Source of the DNA: Stenocarpella maydis
Lineage: Eukaryota; Ascomycota; Sordariomycetes; Diaporthales; Diaporthaceae
DNA: 64,000 nt
Assembly: GCA_002270565.1 (NCBI GenBank)
Contig: NQMI01000024.1
Coordinates: 62,001-126,000, forward strand
Direction: 5' to 3'
The first letter of the stretch is position 1. Each line of letters begins with the position of its first letter. The translations under genes and the position numbers were made by a program. Under the pieces are notes generated by a model. That model had not been told where the DNA came from and searched no databases. It worked only from the letters and a program-made list of their open reading frames with translations. Below, in pieces: positions 22,608 through 34,440 of the stretch.

Positions 22608-24323
22608 AGTATGTATCCCATAAAGCCCGTAAGAGTTGCCTAACTAACTAATTAGCTTTATCTAACGCTAGGCCTTATGAATAGGTTAAATACTCCACTA
22701 GAGGGTTAAAAGCCCGCCATTATGGCCTACTAAGGCAGAGAATTCATTTAATGAGTTGCTAGGGGGCTTCCTAAGTGAGGAAAATAGTCATTAGACACAT
22801 AAGAAGATATAATTAGTGATAGGAAGCAGTTTAAAGGAGGAAAGTTATTTAGTTTAAGTAAAAACGTAGTAAATTTAAGGAATTTGGTGCCCTACGCAGG
22901 GCACTAAATTAATTAGGTATATTTACCCACCATAAGGTACTAATTTATCTATCTTGGCCCCTAGCTACCAACCCAACTAGTTGCAGAAAACACTCTTCAA
23001 CCCATATAACAATACTTAACCACAACTCCTTCAAATCTCATCCTCACAACTTCTAACCAGTACCATTATAACCGCCTCATTCTGCTCTTTCTTATAATAC
23101 TTGCGCGTAGCAGAAATGTCCCTAAATCGCCTTAACTCTTAACCCAACCTCCCAAGTACAAGAATATAAGAATTGCGCGAATCACTTATTTAAGTTATAA
23201 TCAGATGCCTTATACTGGTACTGATAATGTAAATAACACTTTAAATCACCAAAATATGCCTTAATTGGGTTAAAATCAGGTAAGTATGGGGGTAGATACT
23301 TCTACTTTATACTTTTCTGACTAATTGCCTTATAGATCTCCCTACTATAGTGCTAGGAAGCATTATTCATCATGATAATCAACCTCAGGCCCGGGTATAG
23401 GCTTATCTTTAGCAAAACGCTTTCCTCTAGCCACTATAGGAAGAATTCTTTTATTATATAGCCCTTATACACCATAATAGTAAGCAAGCTATCAATCATA
23501 ATCACCAGGAGGATATAGCAGCAAGCGCCTCACTTAAGAAGACTTTCCACCTATAGAGTATACCCAAGAGGTGCCCAACCCGTCCTCCTAATACTATCAC
23601 GCTTATCAAGACCTAATTCATCAAGGAAAACAAATATATCAGCTATATAGCCTAGCTTATTTGCCCACTAAAGGTAGTAATTATAAATGCCCTCATCCCG
23701 CTAGCAGGCCAGTATATATATCCATTTGTTGCTCCAACTACAGGCCCTAAGGGCGTTGCTTATTATCTTTATAATAACATTAATTCAGAACTACTCAGTA
23801 AGGAAATACTACATTTCATTAAGGTATAGGTCTGGCTTAATAAGCAAAAGATCTTTAAGCTCCTACCCCATATAATATACACATTAGTTAAGCTCTATAG
23901 CCTTATTCTAAGCAATCAGGCTAATAAACCTTCAGGGCCCATTACTCCAGCTTAACTGCATTCAATAGCAATAGTAATAGTATGCATAAGGCAATAGTTC
24001 AGCTAGTAGCAACCCTCTGATAGTATATCTAAATAGTTATATAACTAACCCGGAATTCAGCCTGCAGCCACTTATTAGGTGGTACTAGATTAGAACGCAA
24101 ATAGAACTCTAACCGCTGGAGCTTATCACTTATTAGGCAATGATGGCATATTGTGAGACCCTTACATTTGCCTATTTAGGGGCGTTAGCGATATAAATAG
24201 AGTCGAAGTCGTTGTCTAGGCGAGAATTGTAAGTTTCCTGACTTTGCACCAAAATTTGAGTGGTCAGTGCAGCAAATGCTAATTTAGCCGGGGGGGGGGC
24301 TCAGTCTCGTTTTTCCAACACAG
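22608..24323 (-). mobile_element. Truncated copy A of a Tc1/mariner-like (DDE_3) element
   Basis: From 22608 onward the sequence is collinear with 34458-36806 (copy B), without the LTR-like insertion found there. The right end holds the conserved terminus (GCTAATTTAGC, a run of G, TCTCGTTTTTCCAACACAG) that forms the inverted repeat in copy B. The left half of the element is absent, and unrelated sequence abuts at 22607. Relative to copy B, differences are mostly A here for G there at TpG sites, that is, RIP on the minus strand. Confidence 0.75.
22930..24170 (-). pseudogene. Decayed DDE_3 (Tc1/mariner superfamily) transposase, copy A
   Basis: Minus-strand reading starts with a helix-turn-helix-like part around 24150 and proceeds to the catalytic core. 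FVFLDELGLDKRDSIRRTGW carries the first Asp, LIIMMNNAS the second (normally VMDNAS), and YLPPYLPDFNPIKAYF the third-acid block (normally LPPYSPDFNPIE). These match DDE_3 signatures. The D of the second motif reads Asn and the final E reads Lys, both G-to-A changes, and many stops interrupt the frame, so it is inactive. Confidence 0.7.
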
Positions 24324-27300
24324 CGGCAGTTTCTTTGTTCCTGTTAAGTGAATTCAATTCTAACTACTTGTAGCCATTAGCGTGTGGAGCCGACGGGCTG
24401 TGTACTTAAGTACAAAGTCGCTGTGTCCGCCTCTCGGAATGCCGGGCCAGATGAAGCCGAAACCAGACGGCGCAACTCGGTGCCAAAGAAAAGTAAATTC
24501 GGCACGTTGCTCCCGGACATCTTTTGGGTCTGGTGAGCGCGCGAGTGGTATACAGTATGTGCATGGCGTCGTGAGGGTCTGACGACGGAAGGAGCTGGAT
24601 AGTGTCGGTGTCCAGGATTTTATCGAGCAATCGGCACGAAGCATTCACTTTGTGACTATCTATGCCTTCGTTCGCATGAAGCCTCGAGCACCTCAAAGGG
24701 CTGTCGTGATGGCAGGCGAGGCGTCAACGCGTCGCTTACCCGTTCCCCAACTCGTTTCTATGACGGCTGTTTCACCCTGCTGCAGGCCACACCGGACGGC
24801 CAAGTCCAAGCTATCGCATGCAGAAACACGCCTAGCAGCTGGTTTTAAGTTAGATGTTCCATTATTATATAATTCTCGAGAGTCCACTGGAACATCACGG
24901 AGAGTTATAGCTACTCCTTGCTCTCCACGACCAATCCTCCAACATCTTTAATTGTGTCGTCCTCGGGATCCAATCAAACACCGCAGATTTCACGAAGCAA
25001 CTGTTATTGCACCAACTGTATACTAGACAGGAAGCAGTAGCAAGACCCGAAATATAACAAGCAACAGAGCCTTCCCACGTCATGATGGAGGAACTAATGC
25101 GTCATGGCCACTGGCACTTGGCAGTATCTCGGCAAACACCCGGATCCTCCCTCGGCCTTCTTCCGTCCACCGAGCCCGTTCAACCCAGAGGGACCCCCGG
25201 CGAGGCTACGGGTAAGTACTATCATCATCTTGAAATCTAGCCAGAGAACCATGAGGATGTGTGGGAACCGCAGCTCTTGGACGAGGCAATCTCAAGATGG
25301 TGTATGTGGGCTGCAGGCCCGCGAGTCTCGTGTGTTTGCTCAAGTATCCACATTTCACGACACATGTGCCCATTGTAGGTCTCTACCCAGTCAAAATACT
25401 CAGCTTCTCCCTGTTCTCCAACACAGTATAATGAATTAAGCGTATAGCCTACTATAAATTCTTATTCCGTCTTCTATAATACCACGCCCCAGAGCCCCTT
25501 AATACTTCCCGGAGACTCTTAACGCGCCCAAAGGAAGGGCTCTCTACATACCTAGAGGAACGACCCCCACGAGCCCAGAGGGGCTTTGCAGAGAGCCTTT
25601 ACAGAGGGGTTTCATCTAGGCAAGTAGAGGCCCTTCCTCTAGGTACGCGGAGGGCCTTCGTGGAGGGCCTTCATAGGGGGCCCTTGCAGAGAGGCTTTCT
25701 CTAAGCGTATAGAGAGAGAGATTTACGGTACGGTGATTTAAAGGGCTTGAGAGGCATAGGAATTTGAGCGGACAGTTGGGAGAACGAACGAGTGGTAAGA
25801 TGGGGAGGATCGGGATGTATGAGGCAGCCGTATTATCGACATATGCAAGGCACGAGGGCTTTGTGGGCAGGATGGCAGGAATGAAGGGTTTCGCGGGACA
25901 CAGGATTCGACATCGACAAGCGCGGCACACCGCATTGCCTCAAAGGCATCAGTCGACGCAATGGCATCGCCTCGACGGCATGGACTCGGCGGGGTCTCAT
26001 GGTGGCATTTATTCGGAGGCAGAGCACGCTCACCCTGTCCTGCCACGCATAGTCTCTCAGAATGTCGATCTACGCAAAGGCTTGGCAGCACCAGTGGTTT
26101 CCAGACCTCACAATCTGGACGAAGATACCCAGTGAGAACGCTGACACATTTGTAAGTTCCAGTGGTCTGTGTCTACCGTCCTGAGGGGGAGTGTTGGAGA
26201 GAGAGACAAAAATAACAAAAGCTAGATAACAAACAGAAGCGGCAGTCAGCTGATGGGGAAGGTGTGCAGATATTGATGGATCATGCACTACGTCGACTCT
26301 TCGGAACTCGAGCACTTCTATAACTGCAATCCATCCTCGGCGAGAAACGGTACAATTTCCATACCTTAAACCCGATGGGTATGCGCCAAGCACTTTCAAT
26401 CCAACAGACCGAACGCGTCACCAAAATACAGGCCCAATAGGGCACGTTTGCTCCGAACAAAGTACCACCAGAACGATCGGGAGCCACCGCACTACAGTCA
26501 GCCATCCAGACTCTGAACTACCAGAGTGACCCTACTGTATCAGACTGCTCACCACTCAGGGCAGATCTTCCCTCAAGGTCACTTAATTGTTCACCAATAG
26601 CAGCATCTGCCAAAACGCTGTCCGCCACAACACTCACGAATGGCTCGCAAATGCCACCCAGTCCCATCAGCTGACAGCCAATTCCAACAGCACAGCAGGA
26701 TACTCTAATTCTGAGTATCGTATCAACACGGCACCGTCTGCTTGGATCGCTGCAAAACATTTCCAACGACCTGCCACTCGCCGACGCTTCAAAGGCCAAC
26801 CGCAAAGGACATTTTGGGTGTCTTCACAGATCATTTTGACAGCAGCACCAACTCCGTCAAACACCAAGCTACAGCAACCTCTTCGGGCGTTACAGAAACT
26901 GCAAGGACTCTGGACTCGTCGATAGGTTTCGCTCCGATCGGCCAGCGCGATCAATGTCCAACAATAGTCAGAGATTCGGTCGTGGGGGCTGAAAGTCCTT
27001 CTTCATATCCATTTGGTCACCGTGCCACAGAACACCACTGGGGCCGGCCATCCTATGATGGCATTGAGGGACACGGATGGCTACGTTCAACATCAGCAGA
27101 AAAACAACAGAAAACTAAATCAGATACGACTACGCAGCACCACCACTATCAATAACGTCTTCATCAGCACCTTGGAACAACGACTACCAGGAGCTCATAT
27201 AGCGCCCTTCAGAATATCAGCAACCGCCGAGGAGTAACATACCCAAATTCTCCAAATCTTGCGACCACGGCCAACAGCGCCCTCGGCATTTAGTTACTCT

Positions 27301-27847
27301 ACACGCACGACCACATCATCAACAAGGTCGACCAGCCTATCCCTAAAACAATAAGGACAATAAGCCAACAAAAGTCATTCACTGATGTTTCCCCCAGCAT
27401 AGCCTACTCAGCAAGACAAGAGAAACAGCCAAGTACTCCGCGAAAAGGCCCAACCAAGACGGCCTCCACGTGACAGGGGGAAAGTTCATGTACACTGAAA
27501 CCAACATCATGTGCAGCAAAATGTCAGCAGACTTCGGGTAGCAGTCGCTATTCATTGTTTGATACGGATGTCGATGACGGAGACTTCTTTTTGCGCTGAG
27601 TGCAGTCAAGTAACTAAATTGGATCCACGATAGTGTTCAGAGTATAGTAGACGCAGATATAGATGGGAATCAATTTTTTTTTACCAGACTGCATGTAATG
27701 ATTCTCAGAAGTCTACGTTAGATTCGTAGGCTCTTTCACCCTGGTATGCATTTTGAACCCCATCAATAAATTGCTAACGATGCTGGCTGCGGCAATAGAA
27801 AAAGTCACGATAGACATAATTCCAAAAGCTCGACAAACTCTCAATCA
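24324..27847. other. Gene-poor DNA between the transposon copies
   Basis: No intact gene. 25104-25211 (+) could be a first exon (MATGTWQYLGKHPDPPSAFF, GTAAGT donor at 25212) with no convincing continuation. 25480-25735 is a GAGGG/CCCTC-rich stretch with inverted repeats such as ACCTAGAGGAA / TTCCTCTAGGT. 26200-27400 is CA-rich with broken frames on the plus strand and may be retroelement debris. It is much less RIP-decayed than the flanking elements. Confidence 0.45.
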
Positions 27848-27929
27848 TCGGATATGGTGTAGTGGCTAACATCGGTGACTCTCATTTGGAGGTACTCACC
27901 AGCCCGGGGTTCGATTCCCCGTATCCGAG
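27848..27929 (+). tRNA. tRNA-Glu(CTC) with 10-nt intron
   Basis: Cloverleaf read by eye: acceptor TCGGATA pairs with TATCCGA (27922-27928) plus discriminator G. The D arm follows. The anticodon stem GGTGA (27874-27878) pairs with TCACC (27896-27900). Loop C-T-CTC-A puts anticodon CTC at 27881-27883. The T arm is CCCGG-GGTTCGATTCCCCG-like. The anticodon loop is 10 nt too long; removing 27885-27894, directly after position 37, restores a normal 7-nt loop, which is the canonical site for nuclear tRNA introns. The mature length before CCA is 72 nt. Confidence 0.93.
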
Positions 27930-27974
27930 AGGTTTCATTTTCTTTTTTGAGCACGTCTTCTAAACTAGAATCTT

Positions 27975-28823
27975 CCACGAGTCCGCCGCGGAGACCGACA
28001 ACCGCGGGTTCTATGACATCGCCATCGTAGCTTACTGGCCAAGAAGGACTGCGTACGTGAAGTGGGGCACGGCGAGCGGGTTTGAAGGCTGGTGGATGCG
28101 GGCTGGACGCGGGTTCCGAGCACGCTGGGAACGGATGTTTCGTCGAGGTCTTCTTCCCGACCGTGGACCGCTTCGAGATGGTCCGCAACAGGCGGGAGCC
28201 TGAAGGCGCGGTAAACATGCGCGAGAGCCTCAGCGGGCCGATCCAGGAGCACGGATACGCGAGACCGGCCGCCGTTCTCGCAGACGGGACACATAGTGGG
28301 CGAATGTGCCAAGCTGGAGAGGAGCGATTCCCCTAACGGCAGCCCGGGCGCCCGGGAGAACGGCTCGGGGGCGCCTCGACGGGTGCGCGTCGCCGGGAGG
28401 GAGAACCTCGCCATCGTGCACTCCGGCCTGGACTGGTCCATCACCCTGCCTGAGGAGCGCGCTCTTTACCTGGAGACAATGCACCCCATACTGACCAAGG
28501 GGATGGGTTTCCTACAGGACATTGGCGATGGGGTCGGGTGCTATAGCCGCCTCTTCATAAAAATTGTCGATGGGGAGCCTGGGGCTGCCGGCGGGACGGA
28601 CCGTACGTTTCGCCTCGCTTACTTTGATGACATGGCCTCGCTGGAGCGCTGGAGCGGGGAGCACCCCACGCATCTGGCCATCTTCGGTGGCTTCACGAGG
28701 TACGCGAAGAGCCTGGGGGACAAGATGATCTTGCGCGTGTTCCACGAGGTGCTGGTACTGGAGCCAGAACAACAACTGTTTGGTTGTCATGAGGGAACTA
28801 GCATGTTGGCCGCTCGTGGGTAA
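27975..28823 (+). pseudogene. Frameshifted phenylacetaldoxime dehydratase (haem-containing dehydratase)
   Basis: Family enzymes dehydrate aldoximes to nitriles. Three collinear pieces lie in different frames: about 27975-28140 (RGFYDIAIVAYWPRRTAYVK), about 28130-28335 (GCFVEVFFPTVDRFEMV, NMRESLSGPIQEHGYARPAA) and about 28380-28823 (GRENLAIVHSGLDWS, EERALYLETMHPILTKGMGF, SGEHPTHLAIFGGFTRYAKS, RVFHEVLVLEPEQQLFG). The N-terminal third is missing and there is no upstream start before the tRNA 45 bp away. At least two frameshifts therefore break the gene. The last piece is uninterrupted, including the HPTHLAIFGG block near the haem His region, so decay seems recent. Confidence 0.8.
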
Positions 28824-29184
28824 CTCGGGCCGGTTATTGTTTGTGGCGTGTCGTCGGTCCGTTCCATTTGACTGTACAATCTCGAATAATACGGGATCGA
28901 AATGCTCTCAGAACTTCCAGTGCCAGTTATATAGCTACCTAGGCAACATGTAAAGTTCAGACAATGGATGAAACAGATTGGGAAAGGAGACACTCTTGTC
29001 AGTTCAACTCCAGTAGTAGCTCCCTAGGTATTGGTGACGGAAGCCATGATCAGGGGAAACCTACAATCAACGCGAATTAGGGCTCTCGTGAACTAGGGCT
29101 CTGGTTAGTGTTGAAAAGAAATTGAGGATATCTGCTGTGACTCCAGGAATACATGCCTTTTTACCATTGTAGGTAGTCTATAAC

Positions 29185-29271
29185 GAGAAAAGAGAGAAAA
29201 GAGAGAAAAGAGAGAAAAGAGAGAAAAGAGAGAAAAGAGAGAAAAGAGAGAAAAGAGAGAAAAGAGAGAAA
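29185..29271 (+). repeat. Nonanucleotide microsatellite (GAGAAAAGA)n
   Basis: About nine to ten near-perfect units of GAGAAAAGA. Its minus-strand translation gives an artificial LFSLFSLFS protein, which should not be annotated as a gene. Confidence 0.9.
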
Positions 29272-29714
29272 GAAATATCAAAGTTACTGATAGGATAAAC
29301 CTAGGCAACTGAAAGTATTGCTTGAATGGTTGTAGCGACATATCGGGGCGTTGAACTGCTCTCCCACAGCACCTGGGCCTGATAGTTCACAAGACTGAAA
29401 AGGTCTTGTTTCAGATCACTTCAATATTGATATTCTGAAGATGAATTTATACTGGACAGAGGGTGAACGGCCTCGAGCCAAGATGCCCTTTGGAAATTCA
29501 AAGAACCTGGCCCCCTGACTAAAGCCCCCGGTGTATCCGGTGCTTTTTCAGCATACAACTCACGGGCTCACCCCGTGGACTTGGTCTGAATACTTACGAA
29601 TCTGCCACTACTCACCCTTATACGTATTTGTCTCAGAGAATATACTCGCCTGCAGGAGGCCAACCTCGGAACAATTTTAGTGGTTGCTTGTTCCTCACGT
29701 AATGCCCAGTAGCC

Positions 29715-31564
29715 TTAGATCCTCGGCCTAGGCCCCAAAAAGAAAGCATTGCTTTCCGGGGCCCCACCCCCATCCCTTTTGGTCTCGACGTACCCGACCT
29801 TTCCAATCTGCTCATCAGCAGTGGATGCCAGCTCCCGCAGCGTCCGCTGGTGGCCGTGGTTTGCGATGAGGCGGTGATTCGTGTCCGTCAGACGGCCGAT
29901 GATAAAAGCCGTCTCCGGATTGCCCTCACGGTCAAACTGGACAGTATACGTCTCGACAACAGCCTCGCCCTGCGCGAATGGCTCCACCGCGGCCGGAGCC
30001 CCCTCGACGGCGGCAGAGGAGCCACGGCTGTCCGGATACGGGGACCCCCCGCCCCGCGGCCTTGAGGAGAGGCACAACGCGTGCTGGTACGAGAGGAAAC
30101 CGCCGTTGGCGAGCACGAGCCCATTATCTGCCCTGCGGGCTCGCAGCTGCCGCGTCATCTCGGTGACCGCGTGCATGGAGTAGTTGTTGCCGGCCCCGCC
30201 AAACGATGTGAGCCCCCCGAGGAGCGTCAAGGGCTTGGGGCTGCCGAGGATCGGGAGGCCCAGGTGGTGGCAGGCCAGCTTGGGGACGATGGGGAAACAC
30301 CTGCGCAGGGTGGAACTCAGAAGACTGTCGCTCTTCGTTGGGCTTGGGCGATACATACGAGTACAGGTCGAGGACATCAATGTCCTTCATTGTCACCCCG
30401 GAGAGCGAGAGACACTCATCTAGTGCAATTGATATTGCGTCGCTGTGATGGAAGTTGGGCCGCTCCCAGAAGTGGCTTCTCTCTTTGCGCCCGGCGCCGC
30501 CCAAAGGGTACACCCACTTGTCCTCTGGCACGCCGAGCTCCCTTGCGTTCTCAACAGATGTCAAGAGGACGGCCGCTGCAAGGTTAACGGTGTTGAAAGC
30601 ATTCATGAGAAGCGGGTCTGGGAGCAAAGTCAGCACTTTCTCTTCAAGCCGGCGGCCTTTGAAACGGACATGGGGAGCAGATCATCCGGTTCCTCTTGGA
30701 CACAGCTCCGATCTCGTCTTTCGATGCCGGGGTCCTCCCATGGTTCCACGCGTATTGGTTAGCTGCAGCAACCTGCGCGAATTCTGCGTAAAGTGCCGCT
30801 GATTCGTCGTTGTTTTGCCTCGGTGTCTGCCCGCGGTGCGCCCTGAAGGCGTTCTCGTACAGAGGATATATCTGAATAGGTGCGCCAATAGAATGTATGC
30901 CGCCAAGGTCTGGACGGGGTTAGGAGATCCTCGCCGTCGCGCTGGGACAGGGACGGCTTGACGAACCTTGGCCAAGGCCCATGGTTGATGGCGAGAACGC
31001 TGCATCCACGGACGTGGCCGGCCTTGTCCAGCCCGGGGGCTCGGGCTGGCCGGCTTTTGCGCATTCAGTCACTGGCGGAGGCGGAGTTGTATCAGCTGCC
31101 GTTCTATGTAGCGCATATCTCGCAGCCGTACGCGGGGCAGGACATGTCGAGCTCAGGCTTCCAGACCACGAGAACGTCGCCAATAGCGCATACTCACAAG
31201 AAGCAAGCGCCTCGCCCCCGGTAACAACAGCGACTTTACTCTCGCCCCTCGCGATGCGGCCCGCCGCCTCGTCGACCAGCCGGGCCGGCTCGTTACCCCC
31301 GTGGTCCGTGTACCGCGTCCACCTGGGCCTCTCGTCCAGCCCGAGCCATTTCCCCAGGAGGCCGGGGAGGTCGGCGTACGGCCACGTCCAGGTCCTGACG
31401 ACATCGATGCTGTCGATCTGGGACGCGACGGGCGCGAGGGAGGAGAGGCCCGTGTCTCGGATCGCGCCGGAGACGGCCTCGAACATCAGCGTCGCGGGCT
31501 CCTTGTGGACCTGGGACTTGTTCTTGACGTCCGCGACGCCGATTATTACAGGTGTGAAGGCCAT
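29715..31564 (-). CDS. Thiolase-like acetyl-CoA acetyltransferase family protein
   Basis: Five-exon model complement(29715..30300, 30359..30617, 30670..30909, 30967..31071, 31198..31564) gives 518 residues, with phases agreeing at all four junctions. Introns are 58, 52, 57 and 126 nt; branch sites CTGAC and CTAAC are visible in two. Landmarks: MAFTPVIIGVADVKNKS, DSIDVVRTWTWPYADLPGLL, VAVVTGGEALAS joined to LTECAKAG, IHSIGAPIQIYPLYENAFRA, SKRNRMICSP joined to YPLLMNAFNTVNLA, DVLDLYS joined to CFPIVPKLACHHLGLP, and TLLGGLTSFGGAGNNYSMHA. This matches the fungal thiolase-like family with an extra C-terminal domain, related to SCP2-type thiolases. Whether it is catalytic is uncertain. It is the only intact gene inside the repeat island. 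Confidence 0.88.
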
Positions 31565-31910
31565 GCCGGGCAGGGCTCGGCCACGGGCGCGTAGTGTACA
31601 GAGGCCCAGGTGTATTGTCGAGTAGTCTCACTGGAGCTGGTCATCGCGCACCATGTATGGCTCACAGCGTAGCAGCCGGCTGGCATTTCACATGAGAAGC
31701 CTCGGCTTCCAAGGCCCCCGGGGCTTGGGGTACCCCCGCTGACCAAGTGGGCTTGAGGTAGCACCGCATCTTGGGCTGCTTAGGGGATACCTCGGTGCCT
31801 GGGTACGCTGCCGAAGATTAAACGGCCGGCCAGATGGCCATCTGAGGTGCAGACCACCGCCAAATCAAACAAACGTCCTGCGAACCAACTCCTGGAATTA
31901 AAGCATTTCG

Positions 31911-31984
31911 CCTGTTTTTTTTTCTCTTTCTCTTTCCTTTTCCTTTTTTTTCCTTCTTTTTTTTTGGAAAAAAGAACCCCCCCC

Positions 31985-32015
<31 letters not shown>

Positions 32016-32042
32016 AAAAAAAGAAAAAAAAAGAAAAAAAAG

Positions 32043-32073
<31 letters not shown>

Positions 32074-32142
32074 AAAAAAAAAGAAAAAAAGAAAAGGAAA
32101 AAAAAGAAAAAGAAAAAAAAGAAAAAGAAAAAAAAGAAAAAG
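31911..32142 (+). repeat. Low-complexity T-rich then (GAAAAAAA)n tract
   Basis: A pyrimidine run (about 31911-31965) is followed by a long A-rich array with regularly spaced G to about 32142. The Lys- or Phe-rich frames across it are not genes. It lies directly next to the left end of transposon copy B. Confidence 0.85.
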
Positions 32143-32479
32143 ACATTTCTATACCGACATGGGCCGAAATAAATTGTTGTGTATCTAATTTTATGGTAGT
32201 TCGTCTGTACAGGCGAGGCTAGCAGCTGTGTCGGAAAAACGAGACTAAGCCCTCCCCGGCTAAATTAGCATTTGCTGCACTGACTACTCAAATTTTGGTA
32301 TAAAGTTAGGAAACATATAATCCTCATCAGAATAACTCTTCTGATGTTGTTATTATTGCTAATAATACGTACTAGTTATCCAAACGGGTAATGGTAATGC
32401 TATATGAGGCGGTTAACTTAAGCCCATCCCGTAAAGGTACATAAAACCTGCTTGCCCTGGTATAAGGTAGCGTTAGCCC

Positions 32480-34440
32480 AGCTAAATTTGCAGATAATGT
32501 ATTCTAACTAACCTATTTAGCCCGGCCTACCTAATGCTTACTATATAAGACCCGCTTTAGAAGCTGAATTATATGGTTTGCTAATGATAATATTATGCTA
32601 CCTAGGCAGTTATGTGCCTGGAAGCTAATGGCTAAAGTAAGTGAGGCCTAATAGACTGCTTAGAAGTGCTTATAGGCAACCTTAAAGTTTGCATAGGATA
32701 AGGCTGCTGCAGTAGATTATGTGGCTTAAAGGGTGTAAGAGAATACTGCTGAAGTTGCTAATGATAAGGATATACCTGGTGGTGAGGAAGAGCCTGGTGG
32801 TAAGGAAGAGGAAGAGGAGGACTAACTAGAAGCTGCTGAATCTGAGGATTTTGCCCCTGATATGGGGTCCCTGGTAGATAATGCTGGTGATGATATTTAG
32901 CTTATTGGAAGTTGCTTATAATGGCTGCTACTGGGTAAAGTTCTTCTAACTTCTACTATAGAGATTCTTAGTTAGAAGACTAGTTCTTATCTTATATGAT
33001 TGATATATTGCTCTATATAACTTGATGATAAGTATTAGGGTTTAGAGATTGTGAGGATTTTAGGTGAATTTGGGATCTTAAGTATGAAGTAAGTTAAGGC
33101 TGAATTTGAGGATAAACTAAGTGCTATATTGGATTTAAGGAGGGTATTTGTGGAGGCTGGTTGGGTTGTAGGTTAGAAGTTTCTGATGTTTTGGTTAGAT
33201 GGTCTGGAGAAAGATGATAATGAGGGTGTTGGAGAACTTGACTATGAGAATCTCTTAGATATGGTCTCTGATAAGGGGGGGCTATACTTTCTGCAATTCA
33301 TATATACCTATAGGGTTACCTTACTGCTGCTAGCGTTGCAAATGTCTATATTATGAGGTAATCGCCTCGTGGGATGGCCAGTAGTTGAGGTCTTCTGGTT
33401 GTCCCCTATTGCTTGGCTAGTGGCTAGCCCTGAGGATGGTTTGCTAGTAGTTAGATGGCTGATAAGTGTTGTAATATTAAGTGGAAGCCTGGTCTCTAGG
33501 AATTCTTGGGTTGGGTTAGTTATTAATTGTTAATTAATTGATATTAGTAATGAAGTAGATCCTGGGTGGGTAATGTACTAGAAGCTATTAGGGATGTAGT
33601 ACTATATGCTGGGGTCTTGCTATAGGGTAAATTATTGCTATTGTGATAAGGGGGATGCCCTATAGTAGTAGTATTTTATTAAGAAGGATGATATATATAT
33701 AAGTCTATTGGATAGGGATATGAGGGACTGGTCTTAAGTAATAGTAGCAGATAAAGCTGTACTGCGGAGGCTACTAGAAGTTGTTGTGGACTGCTGGAGA
33801 GCTTAAGTAGAAGCTGATAAGGAGCCTGATGATGATGGAGTCAGCCTTGTTCTGTTTAGGAAGAAGTAGAGGAAATAGAAGTAGAGGGAAAGTGGCGTTA
33901 ATGTGGTTGTTAACCCATCGTTTAATATTAACTTGCCTGTAGTTAGGTATGGCTAAACGGCCTTAATGGGGCTATCGCTATTGCTAGTATTGCTTGCTTC
34001 TTCTTATGGGTTTGACGGGCTGCTAGCTCTGCCCTTGCTGGCGCTGGCGATGATGATGGCGCCAGGGAGCCCACTATGGTGGTGGAGGCTGCCTGTGATT
34101 CTATTATTATTGCTGCTATGGGTAGATAAGGATGAGAAAGTCTTATATCGCGAATTTATTATGGAAGTACTTTAGATGTACTTTAGGTAGCTATTAGAGA
34201 AGGAGTAGCTTAAGTGATTTTGGAAGATTATAAAGTAGGAAGGTCTTGACCTTTGTAGCCTCTATAGGAAGGAGGAGATGTGGTTTGCTGAGTAGGGTCT
34301 GCTAGATATCGTGAGGGTTAGAATGCTTGTTAAGCTGTACCTGAAGGGGAAGGAGGACCTTAGCAGCTTTTTTGATAGTAGCGGTGAGGAGGAGGACTTG
34401 CTGCTATATTAGGGGCTATCAAACAGTTAGCAAGTTAACT
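32480..34440 (+). pseudogene. Accessory ORF of unknown function in the Tc1-like element
   Basis: A plus-strand coding reading of about 650 codons, mostly in one frame, where internal stops are nearly all TAG/TAA at expected CAG/CAA. Readable parts include an acidic tract (GGEEEPGGKEEEEED, near 32780), LDLRRVFVEAGWVVG (near 33130), KKDDIYISLLDRDMRDWS (near 33690), FWKIIK and VRMLVKLYLKGKEDLSSFF (near 34320). No transposase triad, helicase, reverse transcriptase or zinc-finger pattern was recognised. It ends where homology with copy A begins. Function unknown. Confidence 0.55.

Noticed and set aside
25104..25439. Possible gene beginning MATGTWQYLGKHPDPPSAFF
   Set aside because: A GTAAGT donor is present but the nearby acceptors would give introns of about 30 nt, too short, and no later exon joins convincingly.
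26180..26230. Copia-like 3' LTR start (GGGGGAG then TGTTGGAGAGAGAG)
   Set aside because: No matching LTR end, primer-binding site or pol motifs were found nearby, so only a resemblance.
29105..29341. Leu/Phe/Ser repeat protein frame
   Set aside because: Translation of the nonanucleotide microsatellite.
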